DNA from: Mesorhizobium sp. SOD10
Lineage (GTDB): Bacteria; Pseudomonadota; Alphaproteobacteria; Rhizobiales; Rhizobiaceae
Length of the DNA stretch: 64,000 bases
Direction of reading: 5' to 3'
Assembly (NCBI GenBank): GCA_000824805.1
Contig: CCNA01000012.1
Location: forward strand, 62,001 to 126,000
Shown: piece after piece, positions 36,758 to 45,947 of the stretch
Numbering within the stretch: position 1 is the stretch's first letter
How the letters are laid out: every line of letters begins with the position of its first letter
Translations under genes and position numbers: made by a program
The notes under the pieces: model-generated
Databases searched by the model: none
Told to the model about the DNA's origin: nothing
The model's input: the letters and a program-made list of their open reading frames with translations, nothing else

Positions 36758-37756
36758 ATGACGTCAAGTGACGAGCGATCGCCCAAATCCCACCGCCGGC
36801 TGCTTTGGCTCGCGGCGTTCATCGTCGTGCTGTTTGCCATCTACAGCGGCGTCTGGTTCTATCTGGCCGACAGGCTCAAGACCGAGGCCGACCAGGCGGT
36901 GGCGCGGCTGGGCAGCAAGGGCATCGCCGCCGGCTGCGCCAACCTCACCGTCAGCGGCTATCCGATGAGCTTCACGGTCTCCTGCGACAACATCGCCTAC
37001 GAGGACGACGCCCGGAAGGTCGCCGCCTCCACAGGAAGCTTCAATGCCGTCGCCGGGATCACCGGGCCCTTGTCGCCGGTCGCCGAGCTGCGCGGACCGC
37101 TGAGGACGATAGCGCCCGGCATGCCGCCGCTCTGGATCGACTGGGACCAGTTGCAGGCCAATGTCAAAGTGTGGTGGCCGCTGCCGCGGAGCGTCTCGCT
37201 GCGGGCTGAAGGCCTGAACGGTCAGACCGACCCGCAGGACGACACGGATCCGATGCAATTGTTCAGCGCCGGCAAGGCGTCCGGCCAGTTGCAGCCGGTC
37301 GGCCAGGACATCAACTATGTCGGCAGCTTCGGCGATCTGGAGATCAACGCGGATGCCATCGACGGACGCGTGCTGCCGGCGCTGGACGGCAATGGCGACG
37401 TGACGCTGAAGAACGGAGTGGCGTTGATCGCAGCACCCCCGAAGAGCCTGCGCGGCCAGTCGATCGACATCGCCAAGCTCGACCTGTCGTCCGGCACGGC
37501 GCGTATCACCGTGTCCGGACCGGTCTCTGTGGACACGGACGGCCTGATCGACGCAAGTCTGACCATCAAGCTCAAGGACCCCAAGGCCGTGGCAGCCATC
37601 CTTGCCGGCGCCATCCCGGAGCACAAGAGCGAGATCGAGCAGGGTTTTGCCGGCATCGCCATGCTCGGCAAGGAGCCGTCCTTGCCGCTCAAAATCGTCA
37701 AGAGCAAGGCTTCGCTGGGCTTCATCCCGCTCGGCAAGATCAAGCCGCTTGAATAA
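36758..37756 (+). CDS. DUF2125 family protein
   Basis: 332 residues with one N-terminal membrane segment (LLWLAAFIVVLFAIYSGVWFYLA, about 15-37) and a periplasmic beta-rich domain. The CANLTVSGYPMSFTVSCDN segment with two cysteines near 55-73 is typical of DUF2125. Its role is unknown. In Rhizobiales it commonly sits next to chaC and tyrC, as here. It is followed after 7 bp by the PfkB kinase gene on the same strand. Confidence 0.85.
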   Translation: MTSSDERSPKSHRRLLWLAAFIVVLFAIYSGVWFYLADRLKTEADQAVARLGSKGIAAGCANLTVSGYPMSFTVSCDNIAYEDDARKVAASTGSFNAVAGITGPLSPVAELRGPLRTIAPGMPPLWIDWDQLQANVKVWWPLPRSVSLRAEGLNGQTDPQDDTDPMQLFSAGKASGQLQPVGQDINYVGSFGDLEINADAIDGRVLPALDGNGDVTLKNGVALIAAPPKSLRGQSIDIAKLDLSSGTARITVSGPVSVDTDGLIDASLTIKLKDPKAVAAILAGAIPEHKSEIEQGFAGIAMLGKEPSLPLKIVKSKASLGFIPLGKIKPLE

Positions 37757-37763
37757 CACAACG

Positions 37764-38711
37764 ATGGCGAAGCCGGTCAGACTGCTCAGCGTCGGCGCCT
37801 TCACCCTCGACACCATCCTTCGCGTCGAGACGCTGCCGGCACATCAAGGCAAGTTCATCGCCAGCGACGGCGTCCAGATCGCCTCCGGCATGGCGACAAG
37901 CGCCGCCTGCGCCGCGCATCGCCTCGGCGCCGAGGTCTCGCTATGGGCGAGCGCCGGCGACGATCCGGTCGGCGACCAGCTGATCGCCGACATTCAGGCC
38001 GAAGGCGTCGACTGCAGCCTTATCCGCCGGGTTGCCGGCGCGCGATCGGCGCTGGCCGCGATCGTGATGGATGCGCATGGCGAGCGCATCATCGTCCCCT
38101 TCTACGACAAAAAGACGCAAGCCGATCCCGAGGCGCTGCCGCTTGCCAACCTCTCCGGCTTCGACGCCGTGCTGGTGGATGTCCGCTGGCCGGGCGCGGC
38201 AGCTCTTGCTTTGAGCGCGGCGAGATCGATGGGCCGCCCGGCGATCCTCGATGCAGATACCGCTCCCGTCGAGGTGCTGGAGCGGCTCTTGCCCTTGGCC
38301 TCGCACATCGTCGCGTCCGAGCCTGCGGCGCGCATCGTTTGCGGCCACGCGCTCGACCCCGAAAGCGCCTGCGCCGACCTCGCCTCGCGCACCGATGCCT
38401 TTGTCGCGGTGACCGGCGGCGCGGCCGGAACCTGGTGGCACGACCGGGCGACCGGGCGCGTGCGACATGTCGAGGCGCCGAAGGTCAAGGCTGTCGACAC
38501 GCTTGCCGCCGGCGATGTCTTCCACGGCGCCTTCGCCGTCGGCCTCGCCGAGGCCATGCCGATGGAGGAGGCCCTGCGCTTTGCCAGCGCCGCCGCCGCG
38601 CTCAAATGCCTGCGCTTCGGCGGCCGCCTCGGCGCGCCCGACAGAGCCGAGACGCTGGCGATGATGACGGCGCACTGGCCGACATCGGAGCAGACGAAGG
38701 AAAACGCTTAG
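37764..38711 (+). CDS. PfkB-family carbohydrate kinase
   Basis: 315 residues, ribokinase fold, from ATG 37764. The N-terminal signature region includes SGMATSAACAAHRLGAEVSLW near 42-63, and the C-terminal signature reads VDTLAAGDVFHGAFAVGLAEA with catalytic D near residue 252. The anion-hole motif is AAGD where GAGD is usual; this variant is known in sugar kinase relatives. The sugar substrate is not identifiable. Its stop overlaps the convergent tyrC stop by 4 bp. Confidence 0.86.
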   Translation: MAKPVRLLSVGAFTLDTILRVETLPAHQGKFIASDGVQIASGMATSAACAAHRLGAEVSLWASAGDDPVGDQLIADIQAEGVDCSLIRRVAGARSALAAIVMDAHGERIIVPFYDKKTQADPEALPLANLSGFDAVLVDVRWPGAAALALSAARSMGRPAILDADTAPVEVLERLLPLASHIVASEPAARIVCGHALDPESACADLASRTDAFVAVTGGAAGTWWHDRATGRVRHVEAPKVKAVDTLAAGDVFHGAFAVGLAEAMPMEEALRFASAAAALKCLRFGGRLGAPDRAETLAMMTAHWPTSEQTKENA

Positions 38712-39646
38712 GGCTTTGCGCCGGGATGCTCCACCGCCTGCCGGCCAAAGTCCGGCACGTCGATATCCTGGCCGGCCTCGATGATCGAGCGGCGGATGGC
38801 GCGCGTGCGGGTGAAGAGGTCGAACAGCTTCTCGCCGTCGCCCCAGCGGATCGCCCGCTGCAACGAGGCGAGATCCTCAGAGAACCGAGCCAGCATCTCC
38901 AGGATCGCGTCCTTGTTGTGCAGGCACACGTCCCGCCACATGGTCGGATCGGAGGCGGCAAGGCGGGTGAAGTCGCGGAAACCGGAGGCGGAGTATTTGA
39001 TGACCTCGCTCTTGGTCACCGCTTCGAGGTCGTCCGCCGTGCCGACGATGTTGTAGGCAATGATATGCGGCAGATGCGACACGATCGCCAAGGTCATGTC
39101 GTGATGCTGCGGGTCCATCGTGTCGATGTTGGAGCCGCAGCGCCGCCAGAATTCCGAAAGCGTCTCGAGTGCGGCGGGATCGGTGCCCGGCAGCGGCGTG
39201 AAGATGCACCAGCGGTTCTCGAAGAGGTCGGGAAAGCCGGCATCGGGTCCGGATTTCTCCGTCCCCGCCAGCGGGTGTCCGGGGATGAAATGCACGCCCT
39301 GCGGCACATGCGGCTGCATCTGCGCGATCACCGAGGCCTTGGTCGAGCCGACATCGGTGAGAATGGCGCCTTTCTTCAGCGCCGGCGCGATCTCGGCCGC
39401 GACCTCGCCGGACGAGCCGACCGGCACCGAGACGATGACGAGGTCGGCATCGCGCACCGCTTCCCTGGCATCCGTCGTGTAGGAATCGCCAAGGCTGAGC
39501 TCCTCGGCGCGCTCTAGCGTCGAGGCGCTGCGCGTCGCGATGGCGATATGGCGCGCCAGGCCCTCGCGGTGGATGACGCGGGCAAGCGACGAGCCGATCA
39601 GGCCGATGCCGACCAGCGCTACTTTCTCGAACATCGGTGATGCCAT
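38708..39646 (-). CDS. tyrC: prephenate/arogenate dehydrogenase
   Basis: 312 residues. N-terminal NAD site VALVGIGLIGSSLARVI (8-24), then the catalytic histidine in GHPLAGTEKSGPDAG near 123 and the second histidine region VSHLPHIIAYNI near 190. It oxidises prephenate or arogenate on the way to tyrosine; no fused chorismate mutase or ACT domain. It lies 6 bp after hisC on the same strand, the usual tyrC-hisC unit of alphaproteobacteria. Confidence 0.92.
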   Translation of the reverse strand: MASPMFEKVALVGIGLIGSSLARVIHREGLARHIAIATRSASTLERAEELSLGDSYTTDAREAVRDADLVIVSVPVGSSGEVAAEIAPALKKGAILTDVGSTKASVIAQMQPHVPQGVHFIPGHPLAGTEKSGPDAGFPDLFENRWCIFTPLPGTDPAALETLSEFWRRCGSNIDTMDPQHHDMTLAIVSHLPHIIAYNIVGTADDLEAVTKSEVIKYSASGFRDFTRLAASDPTMWRDVCLHNKDAILEMLARFSEDLASLQRAIRWGDGEKLFDLFTRTRAIRRSIIEAGQDIDVPDFGRQAVEHPGAKP

Positions 39647-39652
39647 GGTGTT

Positions 39653-40756
39653 CTAGCTTTTCAGGAAGGTCTTCAGCGCGTCGATGACGCCACGGTTGGC
39701 CTCCTCGGTGCCCACGCTCATGCGCAGCGCGTTGGGGAAGCCGTAGCCGGTCACGCGGCGCAGGATATAGCCGCGCGCGCTCAGATAATCGTCCGCGGCC
39801 GCCGCCGAATGTTTCTTGCTGTCGGGAAAATGGATCAGCACGAAATTGCCGACGCTGGGTGTGACGCGCAGGCCGAGCCCGGTAAGCTCGGCGCTGAGCC
39901 AGGCCAGCCATTTCTCGTTATGCGTCACGCTACGCTCGATATGGGCGCGGTCGCGGATGGCGGCGATGCCCGCCTCGATCGCGGTCGCATTGACGTTGAA
40001 CGGGCCGCGGATACGGTTGATCGCATCGACGATATGCGCCGGCCCGTACATCCAGCCGATGCGCGCGCCGCCGAGGCCAAGCTTGGAGAAGGTGCGGGTC
40101 ATCACCACGTTTTCGGAGCTGCCGGCGAGCTCGATGCCGGCCTCGTAGTCGTTGCGCCGCACATATTCGGCGTAGGCCGCATCAAGCACCAGGAGCACGT
40201 TCTTCGGCAATGCCGCGTGCAGCCGGCGCACCTCCTGGAACGGCAAATAGGTGCCGGTCGGATTGTTGGGATTGGCGAGGAACACGATCCGCGTCGCCGG
40301 CGTCACCGCGGCCAAAATCGCATCGACATCGGCGCGCTCATCGGTTTCCTTCACCGCCACCGGCTTGGCTCCCGCCGCCTGGATATAGATCTTGTAGACC
40401 ATGAAGGCGTGTTCGGTGAACACGGCCTCGTCGCCCGGCGCCAGATAGGTCTGCGCGAGCAGGCCAAGGATCTCGTCTGAGCCGTTGGAGCAGATGATGT
40501 TTGCCGGGTTCAGCCCGTGCACCTCGGCGATCGCTTCGCGCAGCCGCCGCGCCGTGCCGTCAGGATAGACGTCGAGCTTCGCCGCCACTTCGCGCGCGGC
40601 CTCGATCGCCTTGGGCGACGGCCCGAGCGGGTTTTCGTTCGACGACAGTTTGTAGACTTTCGTCACGCCGGCCGGCGCGGTGCTTTTTCCCGGCACATAG
40701 GCCTCGATGTCCATGATGCCCGCGCGGGGCGTCGGACGGGGCTGATCCTGCTTCAT
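39653..40756 (-). CDS. hisC: histidinol-phosphate aminotransferase (HisC type)
   Basis: 367 residues, fold type I aminotransferase. The cofactor lysine is K225 in [14 protein letters not shown]; the substrate-binding [10 protein letters not shown] is at 161-170 and [11 protein letters not shown] at 38-48. The C-terminal [18 protein letters not shown] carries the carboxylate-binding arginine. Because it is coupled to tyrC it may also serve as an aromatic aminotransferase; that is inference. Confidence 0.93.
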   Translation of the reverse strand: MKQDQPRPTPRAGIMDIEAYVPGKSTAPAGVTKVYKLSSNENPLGPSPKAIEAAREVAAKLDVYPDGTARRLREAIAEVHGLNPANIICSNGSDEILGLLAQTYLAPGDEAVFTEHAFMVYKIYIQAAGAKPVAVKETDERADVDAILAAVTPATRIVFLANPNNPTGTYLPFQEVRRLHAALPKNVLLVLDAAYAEYVRRNDYEAGIELAGSSENVVMTRTFSKLGLGGARIGWMYGPAHIVDAINRIRGPFNVNATAIEAGIAAIRDRAHIERSVTHNEKWLAWLSAELTGLGLRVTPSVGNFVLIHFPDSKKHSAAAADDYLSARGYILRRVTGYGFPNALRMSVGTEEANRGVIDALKTFLKS

Positions 40757-40884
40757 GTCACAAATCCGTCGAGAAGGCCTTCAAGGCCGCAGCGGAAATA
40801 CAGGCGACGGGCTGGATTGTCGAGTGCCGGCGCCTGACAGTGCCGGCGCCTGGTGCCCGCCTCGCACCGCTAAGAGCCTACCCG
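40757..40884. other. intergenic region between hisC and the metX promoter
   Basis: No gene found. A 13-bp direct repeat GTGCCGGCGCCTG occurs at 40824-40836 and 40840-40852. The segment must hold the hisC-tyrC promoter on the minus strand, but I could not pick one out. Confidence 0.4.
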
Positions 40885-40913
40885 TTGACGAAGCGCGGCG
40901 CTGGTCCTAGAAG
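40885..40913 (+). promoter_or_regulatory. sigma-70-type promoter for metX
   Basis: TTGACG (40885-40890), a 17-bp spacer, and TAGAAG (40908-40913). The expected transcription start near 40920 would place the SAM-II aptamer at the very 5' end of the mRNA, as is usual for this riboswitch. Confidence 0.55.
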
Positions 40914-40926
40914 AACTGCTCAGACT

Positions 40927-40981
40927 TCCGTGGTGATTTGGCCGGTCGGCTTGCAGCCACGTTAAACAACTCGCTAAAGGG
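40927..40981 (+). ncRNA. SAM-II riboswitch (metA/metX leader)
   Basis: The compact SAM-II pattern is complete. P1 pairs CGTGG (40929-40933) with CCACG (40957-40961). The pseudoknot pairs TTTGGC (40937-40942) with GCTAAA (40973-40978). The conserved strings GTGATTTGGC, GCTTGCAGCCACGTTAAACA and CGCTAAAGG are all there. It sits 113 bp before metX. SAM-II binds S-adenosylmethionine and lowers expression of methionine genes. Confidence 0.92.
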
Positions 40982-41028
40982 CCGTTTGCAACCTGTAACC
41001 GGCTTTGCGACGGCAATGCCGGTTTTTT
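40981..41028 (+). terminator. terminator/antiterminator pair after the SAM-II aptamer
   Basis: Terminator hairpin: ACCGGC (40998-41003) with GCCGGT (41018-41023), inner TTTGC/GCAA pairing, then TTTTTT to 41028. Competing pairing: GCCG-TTT-GCAA (40981-40991) can pair with TTGC-GA-CGGC (41005-41014), which would break the terminator. The first element directly abuts the aptamer's 3' pseudoknot strand, so ligand binding could choose between the two. Confidence 0.65.
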
Positions 41029-41093
41029 GTTGTCCGCTGCCGGCCGGACACCGCATCGGGACGAGACCGATGCGGCACAGGATGAGGACGGAC

Positions 41094-42263
41094 ATGGCCG
41101 CTCAGCGCGCTGCAAGAACCAAGGACGAGGTCGACCATCCGTCGAGCCCGGTGTTGCAGTTCGGCCCTGACAAGCCGCTGAAGCTCGACGCCGGCACCCT
41201 GCTCTCGCCCTTCCAGATCGCCTACCAGACCTACGGCACACTCAACGACGCGCGCTCCAACGCTATCCTCGTCTGCCACGCTCTGACCGGTGATCAGCAC
41301 GTCGCCAACACCAATCCGGTGACCGGCAAGCCTGGCTGGTGGGAGGTGCTGATCGGCCCCGGCAAGATCATCGACACTAACCGCTTCTTCGTCATCTGCT
41401 CCAACGTCGTCGGCGGCTGCCTCGGCTCGACCGGGCCGGCCTCGACCAACCCGGTCACCGGCAAGCCCTACGGGCTCGACCTGCCGATCATCACCATCCG
41501 CGACATGGTGCGCGCGCAGGCGATGCTCATCGATCATTTCGGCATCGAAAAGCTGTTTTGCGTGCTTGGCGGCTCGATGGGCGGCATGCAGGTACTGGAA
41601 TGGGCCGCAAGCTACCCTGAGAGGGTCTTCTCGGCGCTGCCGATCGCCACCGGCGCCCGCCATTCCTCGCAGAACATCGCCTTCCACGAAGTCGGCCGGC
41701 AGGCCGTGATGGCCGATCCCGACTGGCATGGCGGCAAATATCTCGATTTCGGCAAGCGGCCGGAAAAGGGGCTGGCCGTCGCGCGCATGGCCGCCCACAT
41801 CACCTATCTTTCCGAAGCAGCGCTTCACCGCAAGTTCGGCCGCAATCTGCAGGACCGCGAGGCGCTTACCTTCGGCTTCGACGCCGATTTCCAGATCGAG
41901 AGCTATCTGCGCCACCAGGGCATGACTTTCGTCGACCGCTTCGACGCCAATTCCTACCTCTATCTGACCCGCGCGATGGACTATTTCGACCTCGCCGCCG
42001 ATCACGGCGGGCGCCTCGCCGATGCCTTCGCCGGCACCAAGACGCGCTTCTGCCTGGTGTCCTTCACCAGCGACTGGCTGTTCCCGACCGAGGAGAGCCG
42101 TTCGATCGTGCATGCCTTGAATGCGGCGGGCGCTTCCGTCTCCTTCGTCGAGATCGAGACCGATCGCGGCCATGATGCCTTCCTGCTCGACGAGCCGGAG
42201 CTGTTCGCGGCCATCAACGGCTTCATCGCCTCCGCCGCCCGCGCCAGGGGGCTCAGCCTATGA
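41094..42263 (+). CDS. metX: homoserine O-acyltransferase (acetyltransferase)
   Basis: 389 residues from ATG 41094, preceded by GAGGACGG; frames opening earlier run through the riboswitch and are not credible starts, though ATG 41082 is possible. Alpha/beta-hydrolase fold with nucleophile S161 in LGGSMGGMQ, and the acid and histidine in DWLFP and DRGHDAFL near the C-terminus. It acylates homoserine, the first committed step to methionine. The stop overlaps metW by 4 bp (ATGA). Confidence 0.94.
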   Translation: MAAQRAARTKDEVDHPSSPVLQFGPDKPLKLDAGTLLSPFQIAYQTYGTLNDARSNAILVCHALTGDQHVANTNPVTGKPGWWEVLIGPGKIIDTNRFFVICSNVVGGCLGSTGPASTNPVTGKPYGLDLPIITIRDMVRAQAMLIDHFGIEKLFCVLGGSMGGMQVLEWAASYPERVFSALPIATGARHSSQNIAFHEVGRQAVMADPDWHGGKYLDFGKRPEKGLAVARMAAHITYLSEAALHRKFGRNLQDREALTFGFDADFQIESYLRHQGMTFVDRFDANSYLYLTRAMDYFDLAADHGGRLADAFAGTKTRFCLVSFTSDWLFPTEESRSIVHALNAAGASVSFVEIETDRGHDAFLLDEPELFAAINGFIASAARARGLSL

Positions 42264-42874
42264 GCGTCAATCGCGCCCAGCGTGTCGACCTGGAGGTCGT
42301 CACCGATCTTATTCCTGCCAATTCGCGAGTGCTCGATGTCGGCTCGGGCGACGGCGTGCTTCTGGAGCTCCTGCAGGAGACCAAGCAGGTCGACGGCCGA
42401 GGGCTGGAACTGTCGCAGCGCGGCGTCAACGAATGTGTGTCGCGCGGACTTTCGGTCATCCAGGGCGACGCCGACACGGATCTGAAATTCTACGCCGACA
42501 AGGGCTTCGACTTCGTCGTGCTCTCGCAGACGCTGCAGGCGACGCGCAATCCGAAGATCGTGCTCGATGAGTTGCTTCGGATCGGCAACCGCGCCATCGT
42601 CTCCTTCCCCAATTTCGGTCACTGGCGCGTCCGCTTCTCGCTGCTGATCAAGGGCAGGATGCCGGTCACCAAGGACTTGCCCTATTCCTGGTACGACACG
42701 CCCAACATCCATTTCTGCACCATCCGCGACTTCGTCAACCTATGCGAGGAGCTTGGCGCGACCGTCGAAAAGGCGACCGCGCTCGACGCCAACGGCCAGA
42801 AGATCGGCCTGTCGATGCCTTGGTGGTTCTGGAACTTCTTCGGCCAGCAGGCGGTGTTTTTGTTGAGACGCTGA
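42260..42874 (+). CDS. metW: methionine biosynthesis protein MetW
   Basis: 204 residues. SAM-dependent methyltransferase-like fold with motif [16 protein letters not shown] (about 25-39), [10 protein letters not shown] near 90, and the MetW hallmark [20 protein letters not shown] near 115. MetW works with MetX to give full acyltransferase activity. Coupled to metX and inside the SAM-II-controlled unit. Confidence 0.93.
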   Translation: MSVNRAQRVDLEVVTDLIPANSRVLDVGSGDGVLLELLQETKQVDGRGLELSQRGVNECVSRGLSVIQGDADTDLKFYADKGFDFVVLSQTLQATRNPKIVLDELLRIGNRAIVSFPNFGHWRVRFSLLIKGRMPVTKDLPYSWYDTPNIHFCTIRDFVNLCEELGATVEKATALDANGQKIGLSMPWWFWNFFGQQAVFLLRR

Positions 42875-42879
42875 GGGGA

Positions 42880-43626
42880 ATGCACTTCGTTCGTCGATCA
42901 CCGGCAGTGGTGGAAATTCCGCCAAACATTCTGTCCGAGCTACGGGCGGGAATTCTCATCTGCACGTCACCGCGCAGCGGCAGCAATCACCTCGCGGGAT
43001 TGATGGCTTCTGCTGGGCTGGGCCATCCGCTGGAATGGTTTGGCGGGCGACGTCTGCTGGAGTTGCCGGGTTACCCGCGAGATCCCCGCGCGCAGCTTCT
43101 GCGTGCGCTCACGGACGGGCGATCTTCTACCGGAGTCTACGCAATCAAGCTCTTTGCGAGTCAGTTCACACAGCTTGCCAAGACGGTGAAACTGCCAGCC
43201 AGCCTTCCGAATTTGAGCTATGTACGCTTGACCCGTGACGATCTGCTCGGCCAGGCGATCTCATGGGCACGTGCGCGTCAAACCCGTGAATTTCGGTCCA
43301 CCGAAATCAGTGATGTATCGCCACGCTATAACGGCCAGGCCATCGCAAAGTCTCTGGAAAAGCTTTTGATGGAGAACGTGGCATGGGACGGTTGGTTCGC
43401 TAAGAACGGGCTGTCCTTCCTCTCCCTGACTTACGAGCAGCTTCAGCGTGATCCGGCAGGGAGCCTGGCGAAACTCGCGCAGTTGGTGGATGTGGAGCTC
43501 AACTGGGATACCAAGCTCCAGTCAGGTCTCGAAGTCCAGCGCGATGCAATCAACGAAGAATGGCGAAAGCGTTTCCTGTCCGAGTATGCCGATCCGTCCA
43601 GCTTCCGGAACCGAACGATTAAATAG
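42880..43626 (+). CDS. Stf0-like sulfotransferase
   Basis: 248 residues. The PAPS 5'-phosphosulfate loop is ICTSPRSGSNHLAGLM (27-42), followed by GLGHPLEWF as in Stf0 (trehalose 2-sulfotransferase) relatives; the 3'-phosphate region is around LSYVRLTRDDLLGQAISWARA near 125. It would sulfate a carbohydrate or glycolipid. ATG 42880 lies 5 bp after metW's stop with GAGGGGA too close for an ideal ribosome site, suggesting reinitiation. Base composition is clearly lower in GC than metW, a sign of transfer. Confidence 0.82.
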   Translation: MHFVRRSPAVVEIPPNILSELRAGILICTSPRSGSNHLAGLMASAGLGHPLEWFGGRRLLELPGYPRDPRAQLLRALTDGRSSTGVYAIKLFASQFTQLAKTVKLPASLPNLSYVRLTRDDLLGQAISWARARQTREFRSTEISDVSPRYNGQAIAKSLEKLLMENVAWDGWFAKNGLSFLSLTYEQLQRDPAGSLAKLAQLVDVELNWDTKLQSGLEVQRDAINEEWRKRFLSEYADPSSFRNRTIK

Positions 43627-43667
43627 CTCCTTCAGCAAATTCTCAGTGCACAATTGCATCTCGATCA

Positions 43668-43694
43668 TTTGACAGCACGCTGTCAGAGCTATAG
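43668..43694 (+). promoter_or_regulatory. candidate promoter overlapped by a palindrome
   Basis: TGACAGC-AC-GCTGTCA (43669-43684) is a perfect 16-bp palindrome. TTGACA (43668-43673) with TATAGC (43689-43694) at a short 15-bp spacing could be a sigma-70 promoter covered by this operator, 30-55 bp before the glycosyltransferase gene. Confidence 0.4.
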
Positions 43695-43724
43695 CCACTG
43701 GTTTTGATAACTGGTTGGGTCGCG

Positions 43725-44717
43725 ATGACTGTACATCCTACCTATTCTATCATCGTGGAGATGGAGAATGCCAAATCCATCGACTGGGATGAGATTGGCC
43801 TTGGGCTGAAAGCCTTGGCGCGCGAAATCGCCCAAGTTTCCGCTAACGGATTTGCGAGGCCGAAGGTCATTATTTCGCATGGCGGGCTCGAAACCGACGC
43901 CGTCTCATTGCGAAGCAGCATAGTGACCGAAGCGCCCCAATTGGCGCAGGTCGCCGATCTGGCCTTCGCTGCCTGTCCCGGCGGCAGATACTACGACCTC
44001 AAGAACAACGGCATTCCGTGGAGCGAAGGAAACATCCTTGTTTTTCTCGATTCCGATACAGTTCCGGAACGAAGCTGGCTCTCAACTCTACTGAAACCCT
44101 TCGTAGACCGGCCTGAAACCATCTGCGTGAATGGGCACACCTATCTTTCATATGATGACTTCTTTTCGCGAACCTTCGCATTGATCTGGTTCTTCCCAAT
44201 GGCCGAGGGAGATAAGAGGTTCGCCTCAAAGCGTGCTATCAACGCCAACAACATTGCCTTCCGGCACGACTGGATATCCTGCCACCCATTTCCACCACAT
44301 AACGGCTTTAAGGTCTCATGCACGCTGCTGATGCATCAGCTTTGGAGCGAAGGCCACAAAATAGTCAACGTGGACGCGCGCGTTCACCACTACTCGCCAC
44401 GCGGCTGGCGCTTCTTCTTTTGGCGCGCGCTAGTGACCGGCAGAGATGCCGACAGAAAGTTCGTCGAGCTCCATTCCCCCACTCGCGCGCGGCGGGTCGT
44501 CAAGTCGTTCAGCCGCTGGGGAACCATGTCGTGGCGCACGATACGACGCGTCATAAGTCATGCGCCCAGAACGGGTATGCCGCATTGGCAAATCCCGTTT
44601 TCGCTGGCGGTCGGTTTGGCATTTTATACTCTGGCGTTTTTTGGCCATTTCAGCTTGGCGGCCGGCCTCGTTCGCGATGAGATCGAAATCGTACCCGCCT
44701 ATGTCGGGCACAGTTAA
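43725..44717 (+). CDS. family 2 glycosyltransferase
   Basis: 330 residues from ATG 43725; ATA/other frames upstream to 43704 are less convincing. GT-A fold with the metal-binding DSD in NILVFLDSDTVPERSW near 105, and the acceptor-side NANNIAFRHDWI near 180. Two C-terminal hydrophobic stretches (IPFSLAVGLAFYTLAFFGHF near 295) suggest membrane association. Like the preceding sulfotransferase it has lower GC than its surroundings. Substrates unknown; an envelope or exopolysaccharide role is likely. Confidence 0.8.
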   Translation: MTVHPTYSIIVEMENAKSIDWDEIGLGLKALAREIAQVSANGFARPKVIISHGGLETDAVSLRSSIVTEAPQLAQVADLAFAACPGGRYYDLKNNGIPWSEGNILVFLDSDTVPERSWLSTLLKPFVDRPETICVNGHTYLSYDDFFSRTFALIWFFPMAEGDKRFASKRAINANNIAFRHDWISCHPFPPHNGFKVSCTLLMHQLWSEGHKIVNVDARVHHYSPRGWRFFFWRALVTGRDADRKFVELHSPTRARRVVKSFSRWGTMSWRTIRRVISHAPRTGMPHWQIPFSLAVGLAFYTLAFFGHFSLAAGLVRDEIEIVPAYVGHS

Positions 44718-44971
44718 GCAGTTCAGTGAAGCGTGCAACCGTTGGGCTCGACCGTAGTGTTCAGTCGGGGATTGCGCAGAAACAAAGGACCCTGCCGATT
44801 TCCAGCGCAGGACACCAGTGCTGTTCTGCTAGCGCAGCGGCATTTCTCAGCTGGCCTGCGTGACACAAAGGTGGCTTTTTTGCAGCGTCGGCCGCAAATT
44901 AGGGGCGGGATACGGAGATAGGCATCAGACCCATCCGACAAACGCCAGATCCGACCGGTGGTGGCAGCCCG
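44718..44971. other. intergenic region between two glycosyltransferase genes
   Basis: 254 bp. A 62-codon frame at 44733-44921 is open but shows no motif or coding character, so I do not call it. No clear promoter, terminator or repeat was found apart from a T-rich patch at about 44875-44881. Confidence 0.5.
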
Positions 44972-45901
44972 ATGTCGAGCCCGGACGTTCCGCTGATCTC
45001 AGTGATCACGCCGACCCACAATCGGCGCAGCCAGGTCGTTCGCGCGGTGGAAAGCGTTCTGGCGCAGACACTTACCCGCTTTGAGCACATCGTGGTCGAC
45101 GACGGTTCGACCGACGGGACGGCCGCCGCGCTCGCCGAGATCCGCGACCCGAGGCTGATCTATGTCGGCGCCAAATGGCGCGGGGCCAACGCTGCGCGCA
45201 ATGCGGGCATAGAGCGCGCGCGGGCGCCGGTCGTGACGTTCCTTGATTCGGACGATGTCTATCTGCCGGACCGGCTGGAGCGGACGCTGGCGCGCTTCGA
45301 CGCGAACCCTTCGCTCGAGGTCCTCATCAGCTCCTTCGTGTCGCTGAAAGGCGGCCGCAGCACCAAATGTGTCAATCGCGACGCCTTCCTCGACAAGGGC
45401 ACGCTGCAGCGCGCCCTTGTCTCGCAGACCATCTTCATTGCCGGTTCGGCGATCACGGCAAGGCACGAGGCGCTGCTCGCGATCGGCGGCTATGACAGCG
45501 ACATCACCCGCATGCAGGATCGCGAGCTTCTGCTGCGCTTCGCCCAGCGCGGCGGCGCCATGCTGTCGCAGGACATCGACTGGAAGAAATACAATTCGGA
45601 GAATTCGATCTCCGGCCGCCGCGACGGCTATGTCCAGGCCTATGCCAATCTGATCGACAAGCATCCTTATATCGCCGACCGCTATCCCGACGTTCCGCCT
45701 TACATGATTGCGCGGCAGATCATCGCCGATATCCTCAAGGGCAGGTTTCCGCAGGCGTTTTCGGGCTATCACGCCAACCGGTCGTCCAAGTCGCTCGGCT
45801 ACTCGCCGGCCGAACTGCTGCGCGGCTATGTCGTCGGCCGCCGCTGGCGCCGCGACTGCTACGACGAGTTCCGCGCCAAATACGGCGCCCGGGCGCTCTG
45901 A
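44972..45901 (+). CDS. family 2 glycosyltransferase
   Basis: 309 residues, GT-A fold beginning PLISVITPTHNRRSQVVRAV (7-26), with nucleotide-sugar residues VVDDGSTDGT (41-50), GANAARNAGIERA (70-82) and metal-binding DSDD (91-94). Typical of sugar transferases building surface polysaccharides. High-GC composition matches the chromosome, unlike the two genes before it. Convergent with the ABC transporter gene, 46 bp apart. Confidence 0.88.
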   Translation: MSSPDVPLISVITPTHNRRSQVVRAVESVLAQTLTRFEHIVVDDGSTDGTAAALAEIRDPRLIYVGAKWRGANAARNAGIERARAPVVTFLDSDDVYLPDRLERTLARFDANPSLEVLISSFVSLKGGRSTKCVNRDAFLDKGTLQRALVSQTIFIAGSAITARHEALLAIGGYDSDITRMQDRELLLRFAQRGGAMLSQDIDWKKYNSENSISGRRDGYVQAYANLIDKHPYIADRYPDVPPYMIARQIIADILKGRFPQAFSGYHANRSSKSLGYSPAELLRGYVVGRRWRRDCYDEFRAKYGARAL

Positions 45902-45947
45902 TCGCCTTTCCGGACGGAAAACCTCACATTTTCTCGTGGAATTTGCT

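Noticed and set aside
40938..41093. Upstream start for metX
   Set aside because: It would translate the SAM-II aptamer and terminator; the ATG at 41094 has a proper ribosome site and family-like N-terminus.
44733..44921. 62-codon frame between glycosyltransferase genes
   Set aside because: No ribosome site, no motif, and unlike-coding composition.
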